From Aspidiotus rigidus (Eukaryota; Arthropoda; Insecta; Hemiptera; Diaspididae): a stretch of 64,000 nucleotides of DNA. Positions 22,325 to 33,369 of the stretch are shown here, one piece after another. Every line of letters starts with the position of its first letter. The stretch's first letter is position 1. Position numbers and translations under genes: made by a program. Below the pieces are notes generated by a model. That model made no database searches. It was not told the origin of the DNA and saw only the letters and a list, made by a program, of their open reading frames with translations. The stretch lies in assembly GCA_035079385.1 (NCBI GenBank), contig JAVHKY010000024.1, positions 930,001 through 994,000 of the forward strand, given 5' to 3'.

Positions 22325-23071
22325 GAGAAATCCGGCGCTGCGGAACAGATGGCGATATTCCAAGCCCTTTACTACATAAAGCAAAACTTTCGAACAGGAC
22401 AGTTTCTCATAATATCTGACTCTCTCTCCGCTCTCCAATCCATTTCTTCCATCCCTTCACGCGTTAATTCATCCTTAGCTTTATCAATCAATTCTCTCAA
22501 CCCCATTCAAATTAATTTTCTCTGGATCCCCAGTCATGCAGGAATATTCAACAACGAATCAGCCCGCTCATCACCAGTCTCATTTAAATCTGCTCCCTAT
22601 GTCAGAACTATTTTCTCTTATTCGATGCTCCATGCGAGATGACTGGGCAATATCCTACTCGAAATCCGCTAACAATCTGAAATCTTATTATTTCCTCGTT
22701 CAACCTCTATACTTCGGGCATTCCCTTGGAATAAACTTTTTAACGATATTCCCCGCTCCCTTATAGTTAAACTCAGCCGTCTTCGTTTTGGACACAATCG
22801 TCTCCCCACTCACTTAAAACGTTTAAATCTTTCCGAATCTGATATATGCCCCCTCCATCCAGACAATCCTTCTAAAGGCGACATCAATCATTATCTTTTC
22901 GAATGTCTAGAATTATCCAACATTAGACAAATACTATACTCAGTAGCCATCAATCTAAAATTCGCTACCCCACTCAGAGCCACCGACCTCCTATCATCTA
23001 AAAACCCTTCAATTTTCTCACACATTTTCAAATTCATCTCTGACCTACCTCCTTCCATCAACAACATTTAA
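22325..23071 (+). pseudogene. I-group LINE relic: RNase H domain and C-terminus
   Basis: AAEQMAIFQALYYIK starts an RNase H domain, continued by FLIISDSLSALQS (catalytic Asp context) and INFLWIPSHAGIFNNE (WIPSHxGxxxNE). After frameshifts, LIVKLSRLRFGHNRLPTH is the post-RNase H segment of these LINEs. ICPLHPDN and INHYLFEC follow as a degenerate CCHC-like knuckle, ending at TAA 23,069-23,071. The element is truncated just before RNase H, and the endonuclease and reverse transcriptase are missing. Two or more frameshifts make it non-functional. Confidence 0.75.
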
Positions 23072-23734
23072 ATTCAATTCATTTTTTCCGTTTTTCCTTC
23101 GAGGTAACGCCCAGTAACCATCCTCTTTCCAACCCTCTTTTTTTTTTTCTTTTTTTTTTTATGATTTACTTTCTTTAAATTCTAAAGAGCGATTAAATCA
23201 TACTCTTTTAATACAAGAAATCAAACTCGGCTCCAGTCCTTACAACGGATTGCTATGTCGGAGTACTATTGTTTTCACTTTTTTTTTTTTTCTCTCTTCC
23301 TTTTTTTTGTTTGTTTGTTTGTTTGTTTGTTTGTTTGTTTGTTTGTTTGTTTTATTTTATTTTGTTTCGTTTTTTTTTTTTTTTTTAATAATTTTTCTCT
23401 GGTTGGATGTATTAAAAAAAACAACCAAATTACAATTGTGCTGTCGCAGTCTGTTTCTCACAGGATCTGTAGTGTGTTCTTTGAAGGAATGGAGAACTGA
23501 AATGCTTTTAGGATTCCAGATTCGACGCTCCCAACTAATCTCCCATCAAATTCGACGTCATCCATCCTCTTTCTTCAGCACGCGCGACAACGTTTTTCGG
23601 AAAAGTTTCTTTTTTCGACACCGATTTACTTTGAAGGGAGGCAGGTAACTTCCTGCCATCAACCAAAACAGTCAGCATAACAGTCACTCTTTGTTTTTCG
23701 TATCCGGTCGATAGAACCTTGACTTCTGGACTTG
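23072..23734. repeat. T-rich DNA with a (GTTT)n microsatellite
   Basis: Poly(T) tracts lie at 23,139-23,160 and about 23,279-23,291, and a clean (GTTT)n run at about 23,309-23,353 is followed by more T. Open frames here are repeated Phe-Val-Cys-Leu translations of the microsatellite. Confidence 0.7.
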
Positions 23735-23855
23735 GAATAATTTCGACCTCTAAGCTATACATGATATGAGGGGGACTTGGAGACTCTCGAACTATATATG
23801 ACAGGAGAGGGACTTGGAATAATTTTGACTCTCGAGCTATACATGATATGATTTT
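23735..23855 (-). repeat. Three units of the ~45-bp CTCGAG minisatellite
   Basis: Units of GACTTGGAATAATTT + CGACCTCT or GACTCTCGA + GCTATACATGATATGA repeat about three times. They are not flanked by a recognisable AACAGG end, so this is a bare piece of the modular family. Confidence 0.65.
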
Positions 23856-25088
23856 CTATACTACGTTCTTCCGCAGTAGAATACGGGTCTCGCGGGTTTC
23901 AAAATTAGAAACAAAATCGGAAAAAAAAAACTAAGAGAAATTTGATTTGGACCAATGACTCTCCGCTTCTGAAACCGACAGCGATCGTAAAAATCTCGTT
24001 GAATTTTAGATTGCCGTTTCAAGCGGAAAAGTGGTCCATTCTTTTCCCTTATTAGTCGTCAACAAAGGCGACAAAAAGAGAAAACGAGTTCTTCTCAACA
24101 AAATCAAATTTACATACGGAGTTTTATATACCGTCAATTTGTACGAAAAAAAAAAAAAAAGTATTTTCAAGTAAACACGCACGTATAAATTAACAAACGT
24201 TTCACACACGTACAAAAATTGATGTTTATAAATAAATTGCAATTAGAGATGACCATCGAGTTTACGAGTGCACACTGTAGTGTGCGTCCACACACGCACA
24301 AATCTTTTCTAAAGAGAAAGAAAACGAATCTAACATCACGCTACTGATGAGATTTACGAAAAATATACGTGCGATGGTTTTGGTAATAGAAGATAAAAAA
24401 AAAAAAAATACAAAATGAAACTGCCGCTCGATTTACGAGTATATCACTCGAAATGAGTATGACCATAAACGCAAACACACTTGATTTCGATAAAGAAAAC
24501 CGAGGTTTTGCGGACAGAAGAATCGATCTAATCACAACCGACAGAAGATAAGAGAGAAATGTCAACATTTGCGAAGTTAACCCGCGTATTAAAGTAGGTT
24601 TTGATAGCAGAGATTACGTGTCCAAATCTGTTGGTAATAAGAGTTTTAAGAGTTGTGACAAATGTTCTTCAGTCCTACTCGGAATTTCAAAACGGATAAT
24701 ATGGCACATCCTTTTCAGCCTTATTTTTCTAAACAATATTTTTCATCTGAGAAATAACAGAGATGAGGATTTTCTTTCTTTTCGCAATTTCTCTCGACGC
24801 GGTATTCCAACGATTTGTCGGATACATCTAGCCTATAATATGAAAAAGACGGGCATTTTATTGTAAAAGAAGATAAAATGTGAACAAGAAAGAGGGAAAA
24901 TGGAAGATTGACAGATATTAGCATTGGTCGTGAGTCTCAGTAGTCCCATTTTTGAAAAACGATTCAGAACTTGAACTCAGATGATCTCCATTTATAAACC
25001 ATCCTAATATTACAGATGAAGTGTGAATTTCTTTCCTTGAAACATACACATCAATAAAACAGGCTATACATGCTCCATCCAGGATAAA
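23856..25088. other. No gene recognised
   Basis: AT-rich DNA with two (A)n runs (about 24,146 and 24,401). No repeat family or gene is supported. Confidence 0.4.
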
Positions 25089-25440
25089 ATTATGATCTAT
25101 CGTTTAAGGAACTCTACCTCCGTTTTTACTACTGAAATGAGCGCTATTCGCTCTTGTCTCAGCGTTCCAGCGGACTAAACTATATCCTACTGACTCACTT
25201 CCCTCCCTCATATCTTTACAAGAACCTTATTCAAATAACCCCATCACTCAACGCATTCACGTCATTCTTCGCAGGCTAACCTTTAACAAATCATCACTCC
25301 CCTTCATCCGGATTCGAGTTCACATTCCCGACCCTCGAGTTGAAAACGTTGATCGCACCGCCAACAACTCCACTCTCTCACCGAAAATCACTGACCCAGC
25401 TAATTCGTCAGTATACGACCTTCAAATAAATCATTCGTAG
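25089..25440 (+). pseudogene. I-group LINE RNase H relic 1
   Basis: IMIYRLRNSTSVFTTEMSAI corresponds to the xxSVFTAExxAI start of a LINE RNase H domain and ends at a stop. A second frame then gives SLQEPYSNNPITQRIHVIL and IRVHIPDPRVENVDRTANNS, matching the FxWVPSHxGIxGNExADRAA part of the same domain. It runs to a TAG at 25,440. Internal deletion and frameshift make it non-functional. A related LINE piece follows immediately on the same strand. Confidence 0.6.
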
Positions 25441-25459
25441 CTAATCCTCTCAAACCCAT

Positions 25460-26379
25460 CCACTCTTCCTCCCCCCTGGACTCTCCCTCAACCTAAAATA
25501 TATCTCGACCTCACAGAAATCCCCAAAAGCGACAAAGCTACTTTCATCCATCAAATCAAAAATCTACTTCAGGACTACCCTCACCACACTGTCTGCCTAT
25601 GTGACGGATCCATAACAACCAAAAAAACAGCATTATGCAGTTTCCATCAATGGATAAATTACTTCTCGCCGAAATCCGCAACATCGCCTCCATTTTTACA
25701 GCTGAACTCATGGCCACACATTTCTGCCTCTCCCAACTCGCTCAACTTCCCCCTAATGGAAAATTTCTTTCTCACCGACTCACTCTCTTCACTCCACTCA
25801 CTTACCGATACATACCCTTCTACCTCCTTACACTCCACACACTTAACTCACTTAACTCCGAAATAATATTTATATGGATACCGGGTCACATTAATTTTCA
25901 AGAACACGATACAGTTGACCAAGCCGTCAAAACTGTCATCTTCCTCAATAAAATATCTGACAACTTCCTCCTACCAGCCCTTGATTATAAAAACCACTAC
26001 CGTTCCCTCATAACTCAATCCTGGTACACCTTCTGGAAAAATCAAATCAACAACAAACTCCTCGCCATCAAAAAAATTCCTATCCCCTGGTCATCCTCCT
26101 TCAGGAACATGAGACGAGAAGAAGTCATTCTTACACGTCTTAGAATTGGTCATACAAAAATTACCCATCAACAGCAACATCCTAACCCCTCCCTCTTGCC
26201 CCCACTGTCACCAAGACAATCTAACAGTCGAACGTTTTTTTACTTGCCTCCACCTTTTACCTCTCCGCGATTCCACCAAAACACCCTCCTCCTTCATTCA
26301 AGCACTCAAAAACAACTCCGACACCATATCCTGTACTCTACAATACCTCAAACTAACTGACTTTTATTCTCACATATAA
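25460..26379 (+). pseudogene. I-group LINE RNase H and C-terminal relic 2
   Basis: PPWTLPQPKIYLDLTEIPKS is the linker before RNase H. VCLCDGSI is the first catalytic motif (tDGSk) and FTAELMATHFCLSQL the second. IIFIWIPGHINFQEHDTVD is the WIPxH region. REEVILTRLRIGHTKITH and, after a frameshift, CPHCHQDN with RFFTCL form the C-terminal knuckle. The frame closes at about 26,379. At least two frameshifts. It closely resembles the LINE nested in PLE copy C and the piece at 17.6 kb, so these are probably one family. Confidence 0.7.
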
Positions 26380-27261
26380 CACCCACATTTACACTGAATT
26401 ACAATACTCAAATGACTACTACACTTTAAAACATTTACACAAACTTTTCTTTACTCCTCACACATATTCCACTTTACCTTTACTTGACTTTTCCTCATCT
26501 TTCTTTACTTGTATCCAAACTGCTTTATCCTAACTTACTATATAATTATTCTTATTGATGATAACGGGAAGCAAGTTTTGACAGTTTATTTTCATATACA
26601 ATTACAATCACATAATAAGAATAAAAGGTTGACTAGAATATCGTACAAAACGATATTTGAAGCAGTGTTTGTCTGCGAGTAGTAAGGCTACTCGCAGACA
26701 AACAGATTCCACAGTATCGCATCCGCGACACTCCGCGAGAAGAAAAGAAAAAAAATCAAATACAGACATAAGAGAAACAAAAAGAAAAGAAAATGACTAG
26801 AACAAAACTTAATAATTCATAACACAATTAAAACTTACAAAATAAAGAGAATAAAAAATCTTAATAAATAACTAAAAATAAAATAATAATGATAAAATTT
26901 ACGAAATAATAAAAATCGCACATGTGACACCATGCGACACTCCGGAAAGCAAAAATAATACTTACAATACAAATAAAACCAGAACAATAAGAAAAGAGGT
27001 AAAACCAGAAGAATCAATCAATAAAACTTGGAAACTAGGAAAAATGAAATGAAATCATAAAATAGGAACTTGATAAAAAAAAAAAAAAAATGAATAAGTA
27101 AAACTTGAAAAAGAGAGAAAAGAGAAAAAAAGTAACACTTGAAAAATAAAAACAACAATAATAAAAGATAGATTGATCAAAACAGAAAGAGGAAAAAGGT
27201 TGAAATAATAAGTAAAATAATAAAACGAATGAAAAATGAATAACAAATTAAAAATAAAACT
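26380..27261. other. A-rich interval with a perfect hairpin
   Basis: From about 26,740 to 27,250 the plus strand is strongly A-rich with AATAAAA and GAAAAG-type words. No coding sequence is recognised. Confidence 0.45.
26666..26704. repeat. Perfect 17-bp stem hairpin
   Basis: TGTTTGTCTGCGAGTAG, a 5-nt loop TAAGG, and the exact reverse complement CTACTCGCAGACAAACA. The stem ends sharply on both sides. It is too short for a typical microRNA precursor. A terminator, transposon end or cruciform are the remaining ideas. Confidence 0.7.
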
Positions 27262-27621
27262 CTAACTCTTCTTTGACGCTACTTTCATCTCCAAGTATTT
27301 CTTCTTCAACCGCTCTACCTCCCCTTTGAGGAATCTGTCACGCTCGGCCTTTTTCTTCTCCTCTTTGGTTCCTTGGAGTTTCTTCTTTTCTTCTTCTTCC
27401 TTCGTTATCTGGGCTTCTTTTTCGTGCCAGAGTTTTCGGAGCTGGCGCCGACGCTGTTGGTTGCGCCTTCGACTTTCCCTCCCCGGTTTCTTGCGACACT
27501 TCTGCTGTGGCTCCGGGGAGTCGGCGGCCAAAGTCGCAATACCGGCCTCAAGCTCCATCAGCTCCTGTCGCCATGAATGCGAGGGCATCGGCTTAAAGTT
27601 GTCGTAGGAAATATCTCCCAT
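27262..27621 (-). CDS. Hypothetical lysine/glutamate-rich protein, 119 residues
   Basis: I do not recognise this protein. It begins MGDISYDNFKPMP, has an acidic/hydrophobic segment to about residue 40, then an arginine-rich stretch (about 42-62), then a long Lys/Glu region (about 68-112) with heptad-like character that could form a coiled coil. It ends AS-KKS. It is clearly more GC-rich than both flanks, which are A- or T-rich, and its frame is uninterrupted. It could be a small host gene, a retrogene piece or an ORF1-like fragment of a transposon. No splice sites or promoter could be fixed. The opposite strand is also open over part of the region, which weakens the call. Confidence 0.35.
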   Translation of the reverse strand: MGDISYDNFKPMPSHSWRQELMELEAGIATLAADSPEPQQKCRKKPGRESRRRNQQRRRQLRKLWHEKEAQITKEEEEKKKLQGTKEEKKKAERDRFLKGEVERLKKKYLEMKVASKKS

Positions 27622-27901
27622 CTAAATCGTGAGGAAAGGAGAGAAGAATTTCCTGGCATGTGGCAGTAACATTTTAACGTTATTGATTATTTCGTCAATT
27701 TCAACTTATATTTCTTCTTGACTTCTTGTACCTTCAACAGAGATCCTTTTCTCATGATCGTGTCCAATTTTTTCATCGAATGAAAAGCCAAAAGCTAGCC
27801 AAATATTTTGTGAACAAGCCGAAGCCGAAGCTATATTTTTCAAGGTCAGAAGTTCAAGCCGAAAGCCGAAGCTGAATCATTCAGCTGCAGGACACTGCTT
27901 A
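27622..27901. other. No gene; AAGCCGAAGC-type short repeats
   Basis: Contains several AGCCGAAGC phrases at about 27,818-27,880. Nothing else is recognised. Confidence 0.4.
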
Positions 27902-28374
27902 AGGGGGTGCTCTACTTGTGAAAATATGCTCGTAAAACATGGTACCGAAAATCACATTTTATTGCTCGAATTTTTAACGGATCTTTCTGAATAATTCAAA
28001 TGTTTTCCGGAAAAGTTCAACCAGGGGCGCTATCGAAGCAGAATTTTAAAATTTTTTCCTATACTTCCTCAATTAAACGTTGAAATTGATAAAAATGCGT
28101 CTATTTTTTGACGAGAGTGAAATCTTCTGGAGCCAAAATTCAGGATTCTGTTCCGTTCCAATAGCGCCTTTCGTTGAACCCTATTGTACAACATTTCCAA
28201 AGATCGAAAAAATTCGTCAGAAAATGGAGCCCTAAAATGTGACCTTGCAAAATCATTCCTCGTCATTTGTTACGAGGACTACCCACGCACGCCCGACAAG
28301 CGTCGCGTAGTGACCGCTGGCTTCCCGAACCTTGCAGGGTTTTTGGGGATATTTATGCAACTTATCGTACACCG
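27902..28374. mobile_element. MITE-like repeat, copy 2 (one end lost)
   Basis: Inverted relative to copy 1 at 7,531-8,032. It starts with AGGGGGTGCTCTACTTGTG (terminal repeat of copy 1 with changes) and stays collinear to CTTATCGTACACCG. There it breaks off about 30 bp before the expected end and is joined to CGCAGGGAACCTG, the boundary module of the modular family. The open frame at 28,184-28,374 matches that of copy 1 with only a few substitutions and no frameshift. Confidence 0.65.
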
Positions 28375-28606
28375 ACTCTTAACGGTGTTACACAAGGAGC
28401 GCAGGGAACCTGTTTTCTGGGTTGAAAGATAATACATGACGTGTCACGTATTAGGTTAGCCCCTTCGAGTAACTAGAGATGCAATGCTTCGTACACGATT
28501 GGACGACCCCCTTCAACGAACCAGGTATGCAATGCTTGAAACACCATAAGTCCCCCATCTATAATATATCTCGTGAGCGGAAATTTTTCCAAGTCACCCT
28601 CCTATT

Positions 28607-29012
28607 AACAGGGAACCTGTTTTACGGGGGGCTTTTTGAGAAATTTGCCGTGCGCGCCGTCCGCCGTCCAGCAAAAAACTTGGAAAAATTTTGACTCTCG
28701 ATCCATATATGATAGGAAAGAGACTTGGAAAAATTTTGAATCTCGAGCTGTATTTGATAGGAGGGGGACTTAGAAAAATTCCGACTCTCGAGCTATATAT
28801 GATAGGAGGGGGACTTAGAAAAATGTAGACTCTCAAACTATATTATATGTACTAGGCTTATAGTAAATCCAGGCCTTCTTTAGACTAGCTTTATCTAGGT
28901 CTAGGCTTCCTTGAATTTTCAATACCAAATCCCATTTGACTCATAAAACAGGTTCCCTGCGTTCCTCGTTCAACTTCGTTGAGGAAGTCGTCGTTTTTGT
29001 CTATCGCTCGAA
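28607..29012 (+). mobile_element. Modular minisatellite element, copy 3
   Basis: It begins with the palindrome AACAGGGAACCTGTT (28,607-28,621), then a GGGGGGCTTTTTGAGAAATT module, then a GCGCCGTCCGCCGTCCAGC-like module and four to five minisatellite units. It ends with CATAAAACAGGTTCCCTG, CGTTCCTCGTTCAACTTCG and GTCGTCGTTTTT. The order is the same as in the copies at 2.5 kb (inverted) and 46.6 kb. Confidence 0.6.
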
Positions 29013-29074
29013 GGTCAACATTTTTCTGAGACCCTCTCCTATCACATATATGTAGCTTGAGAGTCAAAATTTTT

Positions 29075-29318
29075 AACAGGGAACCTGTTTTATGCTTTTT
29101 TTTTTCGGAAAAAACGTCCGCCGTCCGGCCGGCCAAAGCTCGGAGCTCGAAAATTTTCCAAGTCCTCCTCCTATCATATATAGCTTGCGGGGCAAGGCCT
29201 ATGACGTCACAGTTTGATGACGTCACAATCTACATTTTTCAGATCTCACGTAGCACATAAAACAGGTTCCCTGTCACCCCTCAATCAACTCCGTTAAAGA
29301 ACCCGTGAGTTTTTCCAA
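29075..29318 (+). mobile_element. Modular minisatellite element, short copy 4
   Basis: It begins AACAGGGAACCTGTTTTATG at 29,075, has a shortened CCGTCCGGCCGGCC module, one to two minisatellite units, TGACGTCA twice, and ends with CATAAAACAGGTTCCCTG near 29,255 followed by CCTCAATCAACTCCGTTAAAG. The variant internal length supports expansion and contraction of the core. Confidence 0.5.
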
Positions 29319-29338
29319 GTCCCTCTCCTACCATTATA

Positions 29339-29870
29339 CAGTCCACTCTCGATTTAACGAAGGCCAAGGGAGCAAGGAAAAAATTCGTTAAATCGAGTTT
29401 TCGTTAAAACAAAGTTCGTTAATTCGAGAAGAGAAAAGAAAATTCGTTAAATTGCGTTAAATGAAATTTCCTAATTTGTCAAAGTTGACGTTTTGTACTT
29501 CAAACGCAATTTTTTACAAATTTAGTTGGAATTTCTTCAAAATATTCGTTTTATTTTCGTCAAAATTGGTTCAAGTTTCTTTCTATTCATTCGGATTTTT
29601 GTCAAATTTGTCATGGTTGAAGTTTTGTACTTTTAATGCTTGGCTTTCAAGAAAAAATGGTTGAATTTTTCTCAAACTTGATCGCAATTTTGTCAAAATT
29701 GATCGAATTTTCTTCAAATTTTGTTAGATTTTTGTCGAAATTTGTCAAAATTGCTTGCACCTTAAATTTCGTTAAATCGAGTACAAATTTTTCGTTGTAA
29801 TGAGTTTTTCTCAAGGGAACAGAGTTTTATTTCGTTAAAACGCGTTTTTCGTTAAATCGAGGGTCGACTG
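29339..29870. mobile_element. Tigger/pogo-like MITE, 532 bp
   Basis: The termini are CAGTCCACTCTCGATTTAAC and, on the other strand, CAGTCGACCCTCGATTTAAC, the classic pogo/Tigger terminal repeat, flanked by TA on both sides (29,337-29,338 and 29,871-29,872). Removing it restores a CCATTATA/TATAGCTTGAGAGTCG minisatellite unit, so it inserted into the modular repeat. The interior is T-rich with repeated TTTGTCAAAATTG-type phrases and has no transposase. Confidence 0.85.
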
Positions 29871-30140
29871 TATATAGCTTGAGAGTCGAAATTTTTCCAA
29901 GTTTTTTGTTGGACGGTGAATTTTTCTCTCTAAAAAAGAACGTACAACAGGTTCCCGGTTAAAATTTCGATTCTCGAGCTATGTATGATGGAGATGGGTT
30001 TGAAAAAATTTCAATCCCCAAGCTATACATGGTAGGAGGGGGATTCAATAGAATTTGGACCTTCGAAACCAATTCGACCCATTGAACAGATTCTCTGCGT
30101 TGCTCGTTTAACTTCGTTAAGGAAGCCGTTGTTTTGTTAT

Positions 30141-32388
30141 AACGGGTAGCTGGATCGAGACATTAAAAATGATCTTTATTCATTTGGCTCCACCAGATCA
30201 TTTTTCTAGAATAGCCTCATCTCCTGGCGAAACCACGATTCGTTGGACAGACGCCGGGTATTATTCCCTAATAACTTCCTATGAAACAGGATGAAAGTAG
30301 TTCTTAAGATGATTCAGCCGTGAATGAGAACAGTGAAAGCACTTAGTGCGGTATATTGTGTGGGAGAGGGTACAGAATGGGATGTTTTTGATGTGTTTTC
30401 GTGGAAAAGATGACGAGTTGTTGTATACATATTTAGCGAAAGATATTGAGTCTGAAAGATTTAAAATACCATCTGATAAGAATGGACGTTTGTGGCAGTC
30501 CTGAGATTGTGTAGAACTCCATAAACAGAGGAGGAAAAAAGTATAAAATTGACTGATTCAATCAATAAAGACGGCGAGGACGCGAAAATTCCACGAGAAA
30601 GACCACGTTTTACACGTTGACATGCTAAATTTTTGTGAATTTTTCAAATTATTTTTTACGAGGATATTGAGATCAATGTCAAAAGATAAGTAGATGAAAT
30701 TAGAGGCAGACCTGTGTTCGTATACTTGGAAGAAAATAAAATTTTTATTTCCAAACTCGACTTTTTTTTTTTAAATTTCGCGTGTCCTTCAACTCGTAAT
30801 TTTGTCTGTCCGAAGGGAAGAAGATTAGAAGAGAACCAAGCGATTGTATGTCGTTTAATTAATTGTGAAAATTGTAAGCATATTTGATACAGAAGCGTAT
30901 TCGCAATCGTATACGCGTAGGTTAAAATAATATAAATTACCGGCGAACAGTGTTTGACCATTAAGCGATCATTGTACGAGTGCTTTCCTGTATTATATTT
31001 TATAACGCTATTACCGGGAATAGGTAGGTATCGAAAAAACAATACCCAACACCCGCATATTGTGGTTGGTTGATGCATTTCGTATCTGTATTCGCAATCC
31101 TAATGAAATTTTCACACTGATATTATTATATACTGTGTATGTTGTAGATTGTGGGGGCAGATATATAGGTGCAAATCTACCATCATTAATTTCGTTATAA
31201 AAACACCCTTTTTTTTTTTTTCGAACGCGATGAGGAAACGATAATGCGAATCTATACGCCCGCGCTCCTTCAACGTATCGAAAATATCGTAATGAGATAA
31301 GTTGCAAGCTGCTCTAATATGCGAGAGAGACATTTTACCTGTAAACCTATAATGCACCTACAGTGCATAATATGCACTTAGAATGTGCAACAAGAAGTTT
31401 TAGTCACGTCACTCCATTTAATGTATCCGAGATAATCCAATTCCGAAAGAATACTGGTTTGGAAGGTGTAAAATTGTGGGTACGGTTTTATCAAAATTTC
31501 GAAATTTTTTATTTATTATAGGTTAACAGCTATATTATGTTATTCTGAAACTCATGACGGCGAGCGATAGTGTGAATTTTCTTTCATTTTTATGACAAAG
31601 CGCTTATTGACATCGACGCGAACAAATCGTAAAATGCCAAATTTTATTTTTTGTGTTTTTTTTATTACACCTACTACAACGATTTTGTAATAATCCATTT
31701 TTTTTTTTTCGTCGTACCTGCACGTGAATTCGGATTACACGTACAAATTTACTTTTTATGATCGTAAAATCCTTTCTACGCATTTCTTTTTCTTTTTTGT
31801 TGTTTGGTATAACCTTTCATATATCGGGAGCCTTCGGTTCATGAATGATGTGGAAATAACACGTTTTATTCGAAAAACACATACTCGTATAATTTATTCC
31901 GCATTAAATGAAGTTTTTGAATACGGTCTCGCAATGTTAGACTCTATGGATGTATCATTTAGGTAATCCGAGTGTTCATGAATTTAAGGATGAAGTGCAT
32001 ATGCAGTGCAGTTCATTCAGTATTGCGCGGTAACTTATGTTTCTGAAGTAAATAATCATACCCAATAATTATCATACGTTATTCTGAAAGAGAGGGTAAT
32101 TTGAAACCACTAAGTTTATGATTATATTCAAGTTTATATCGTACTCTTACTTACCTCTGTTCAGAATATTGACTATGCAAGGTTACGTTTGATATCCTTA
32201 TACGCCTTCATTGCTACTTAGTCATCGACTGTCTTATGTAGACCTAATTCAATCAACTGTTTTTGTTTACCGTCAATTATGAGAAGAGGAGGGACGTGGA
32301 CTTCGAATTACTATAGTTGACTGTTGAATTTCAAATTTTCTACTGATCGGCAGTCCCATAAGTGGGAGGTACTCTTTTTGTATCGAGT
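30141..32388. other. No gene recognised
   Basis: A short segment at about 30,146-30,190 (GGATCGAGACATTAAAAATG) recurs inverted at about 59,255-59,320. The rest is AT-rich with T-runs near 30,762, 31,210 and 31,700. Open frames of up to 140 codons on the minus strand (30,656-31,357) overlap in different frames and show no motif. Confidence 0.4.
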
Positions 32389-32402
32389 ATAATTGTACAT
32401 AT

Positions 32403-32692
32403 CCGTCTCCCTTCTTTATTTTTGGAAGGATGTGTGTTTGGCGACTTATTGCCCTTCCAACTTTCTTGGTCGACATATTCTCAGTCAATATATTGGCTAT
32501 TGTCTTGTTGTCATACTCTTTGATATCCTGCCGAATCTTTTTCCTGATCAGTTTATTAATTTCAACTAGTTCGACGTTTCTTCTGGTCAGATTAAGCTTT
32601 CCCTTCTTAAGTTTCATTCTTCTATCTATCAATTCTTTCGTCTCTTTACTCAATTTATCGTCTATTTCGATCTGTTTTTTACGGGAGCCCAC
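32403..32692 (-). pseudogene. RTE-type LINE, inverted endonuclease-RT linker segment
   Basis: The minus-strand frame reads KLSKETKELIDRRMKLKKGK, then EINKLIRKKIRQDIKEYDNK, then ILTENMSTKKVGRAIS and LPKIKKGDG. This Lys-rich segment lies between the endonuclease and reverse transcriptase of RTE-like LINEs. The frame stays open to 32,273, but the part beyond 32,402 lies outside the target duplication and is host sequence read by chance. It has no catalytic domain and is non-functional. Confidence 0.7.
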
Positions 32693-32697
32693 TCGCA

Positions 32698-33369
32698 GTG
32701 GGATTAAAAATGAATCGGTCCAAAACCAAAATTTTGTCTAAAAAACAAACTGAGGAGGCCATAGTTATAGATCAATCTGAAATTGGAAAAGTTTTAGAAT
32801 ATAGATATCTGGGGCGAATTCTTTCATTTGAAGATCGAATGAACGTAGAGATGAAAACTAGAATAGCAAACGCGTGGAGAGCCTTTTGGAGACTTAAACC
32901 AATTATGAAGGGTAGCTTGAACACCAGACTGAAAATCAAAGTACTAGAAAGTAACGTTCTACCGGTGTTGACATACGGTGCGCAGACTTGGGCGGCAACT
33001 AAAACCCAAATTCAAAAGATAAAGTCTACCTATTACGCCATGCTAAGGAAAATCCTGCAAATTAAATTGAATGATAGAATCAAGAAAACGGAAATAATTG
33101 AAAGAACACTCACACGGGATGCAGGATATACCTGCAAAAAACTAAAGGTAAAATACGCAGGTCATATGGCAAGAGCTGACAGGAACAGGTGGAACGTTCT
33201 AGCTACAGTTTGGGTACCATATGGTAATAAGAGGAGTAGGGGTAGACCAGCGACTAGATGGTCCGATGAAATTGTAAGAAGGGTGGGCCCTCGATGGATG
33301 GGCGTTGCCCAAAATAGGAAAAGCTGGAAAGTGGTGACGGAGGCTTATGCTCAATCATGGGCAGTTTAG
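32698..33369 (+). pseudogene. RTE-type LINE reverse transcriptase C-terminal part
   Basis: An open frame of 223 codons begins GLKMNRSKTKIL, the block after the YADD motif of RTE-like reverse transcriptases. It continues with YRYLGRILS, VLPVLTYGAQTWAATKTQI and KYAGHMARADRNRW, then GRPATRWSDEI and WMGVAQNRKSWK, the usual end of RTE proteins. It stops at 33,367-33,369, and the 3' tail follows within 80 bp. The catalytic motifs are lost, so it is a dead 5'-truncated copy despite the intact frame. The intact frame suggests a fairly recent insertion. Confidence 0.85.

Larger units (their letters stand above)
28375..30140. repeat. Cluster of modular-repeat elements
   Basis: At least five AGGGAACCTG/CAGGTTCCCT boundary modules lie here (near 28,400, 28,607, 28,950, 29,075 and 29,255), with two diverged ones near 29,945 and 30,085. 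Runs of the ~45-bp minisatellite unit separate them (28,680-28,840; 29,020-29,190; 29,310-29,335 with 29,873-29,910; 29,960-30,060). Two pairs delimit apparent complete elements, and a Tigger-like MITE sits inside one minisatellite unit. Two TGACGTCA palindromes occur at 29,200-29,225. No genes. Confidence 0.65.

Noticed and set aside
23250..23648. 132-codon open frame with Phe-Val-Cys-Leu repeats
   Set aside because: It is the translation of poly(T) and the (GTTT)n microsatellite.
32273..32388. Extension of the RTE reading frame to 32,273
   Set aside because: These bases lie outside the left 14-bp target duplication, so the open frame there is host DNA read through by chance.
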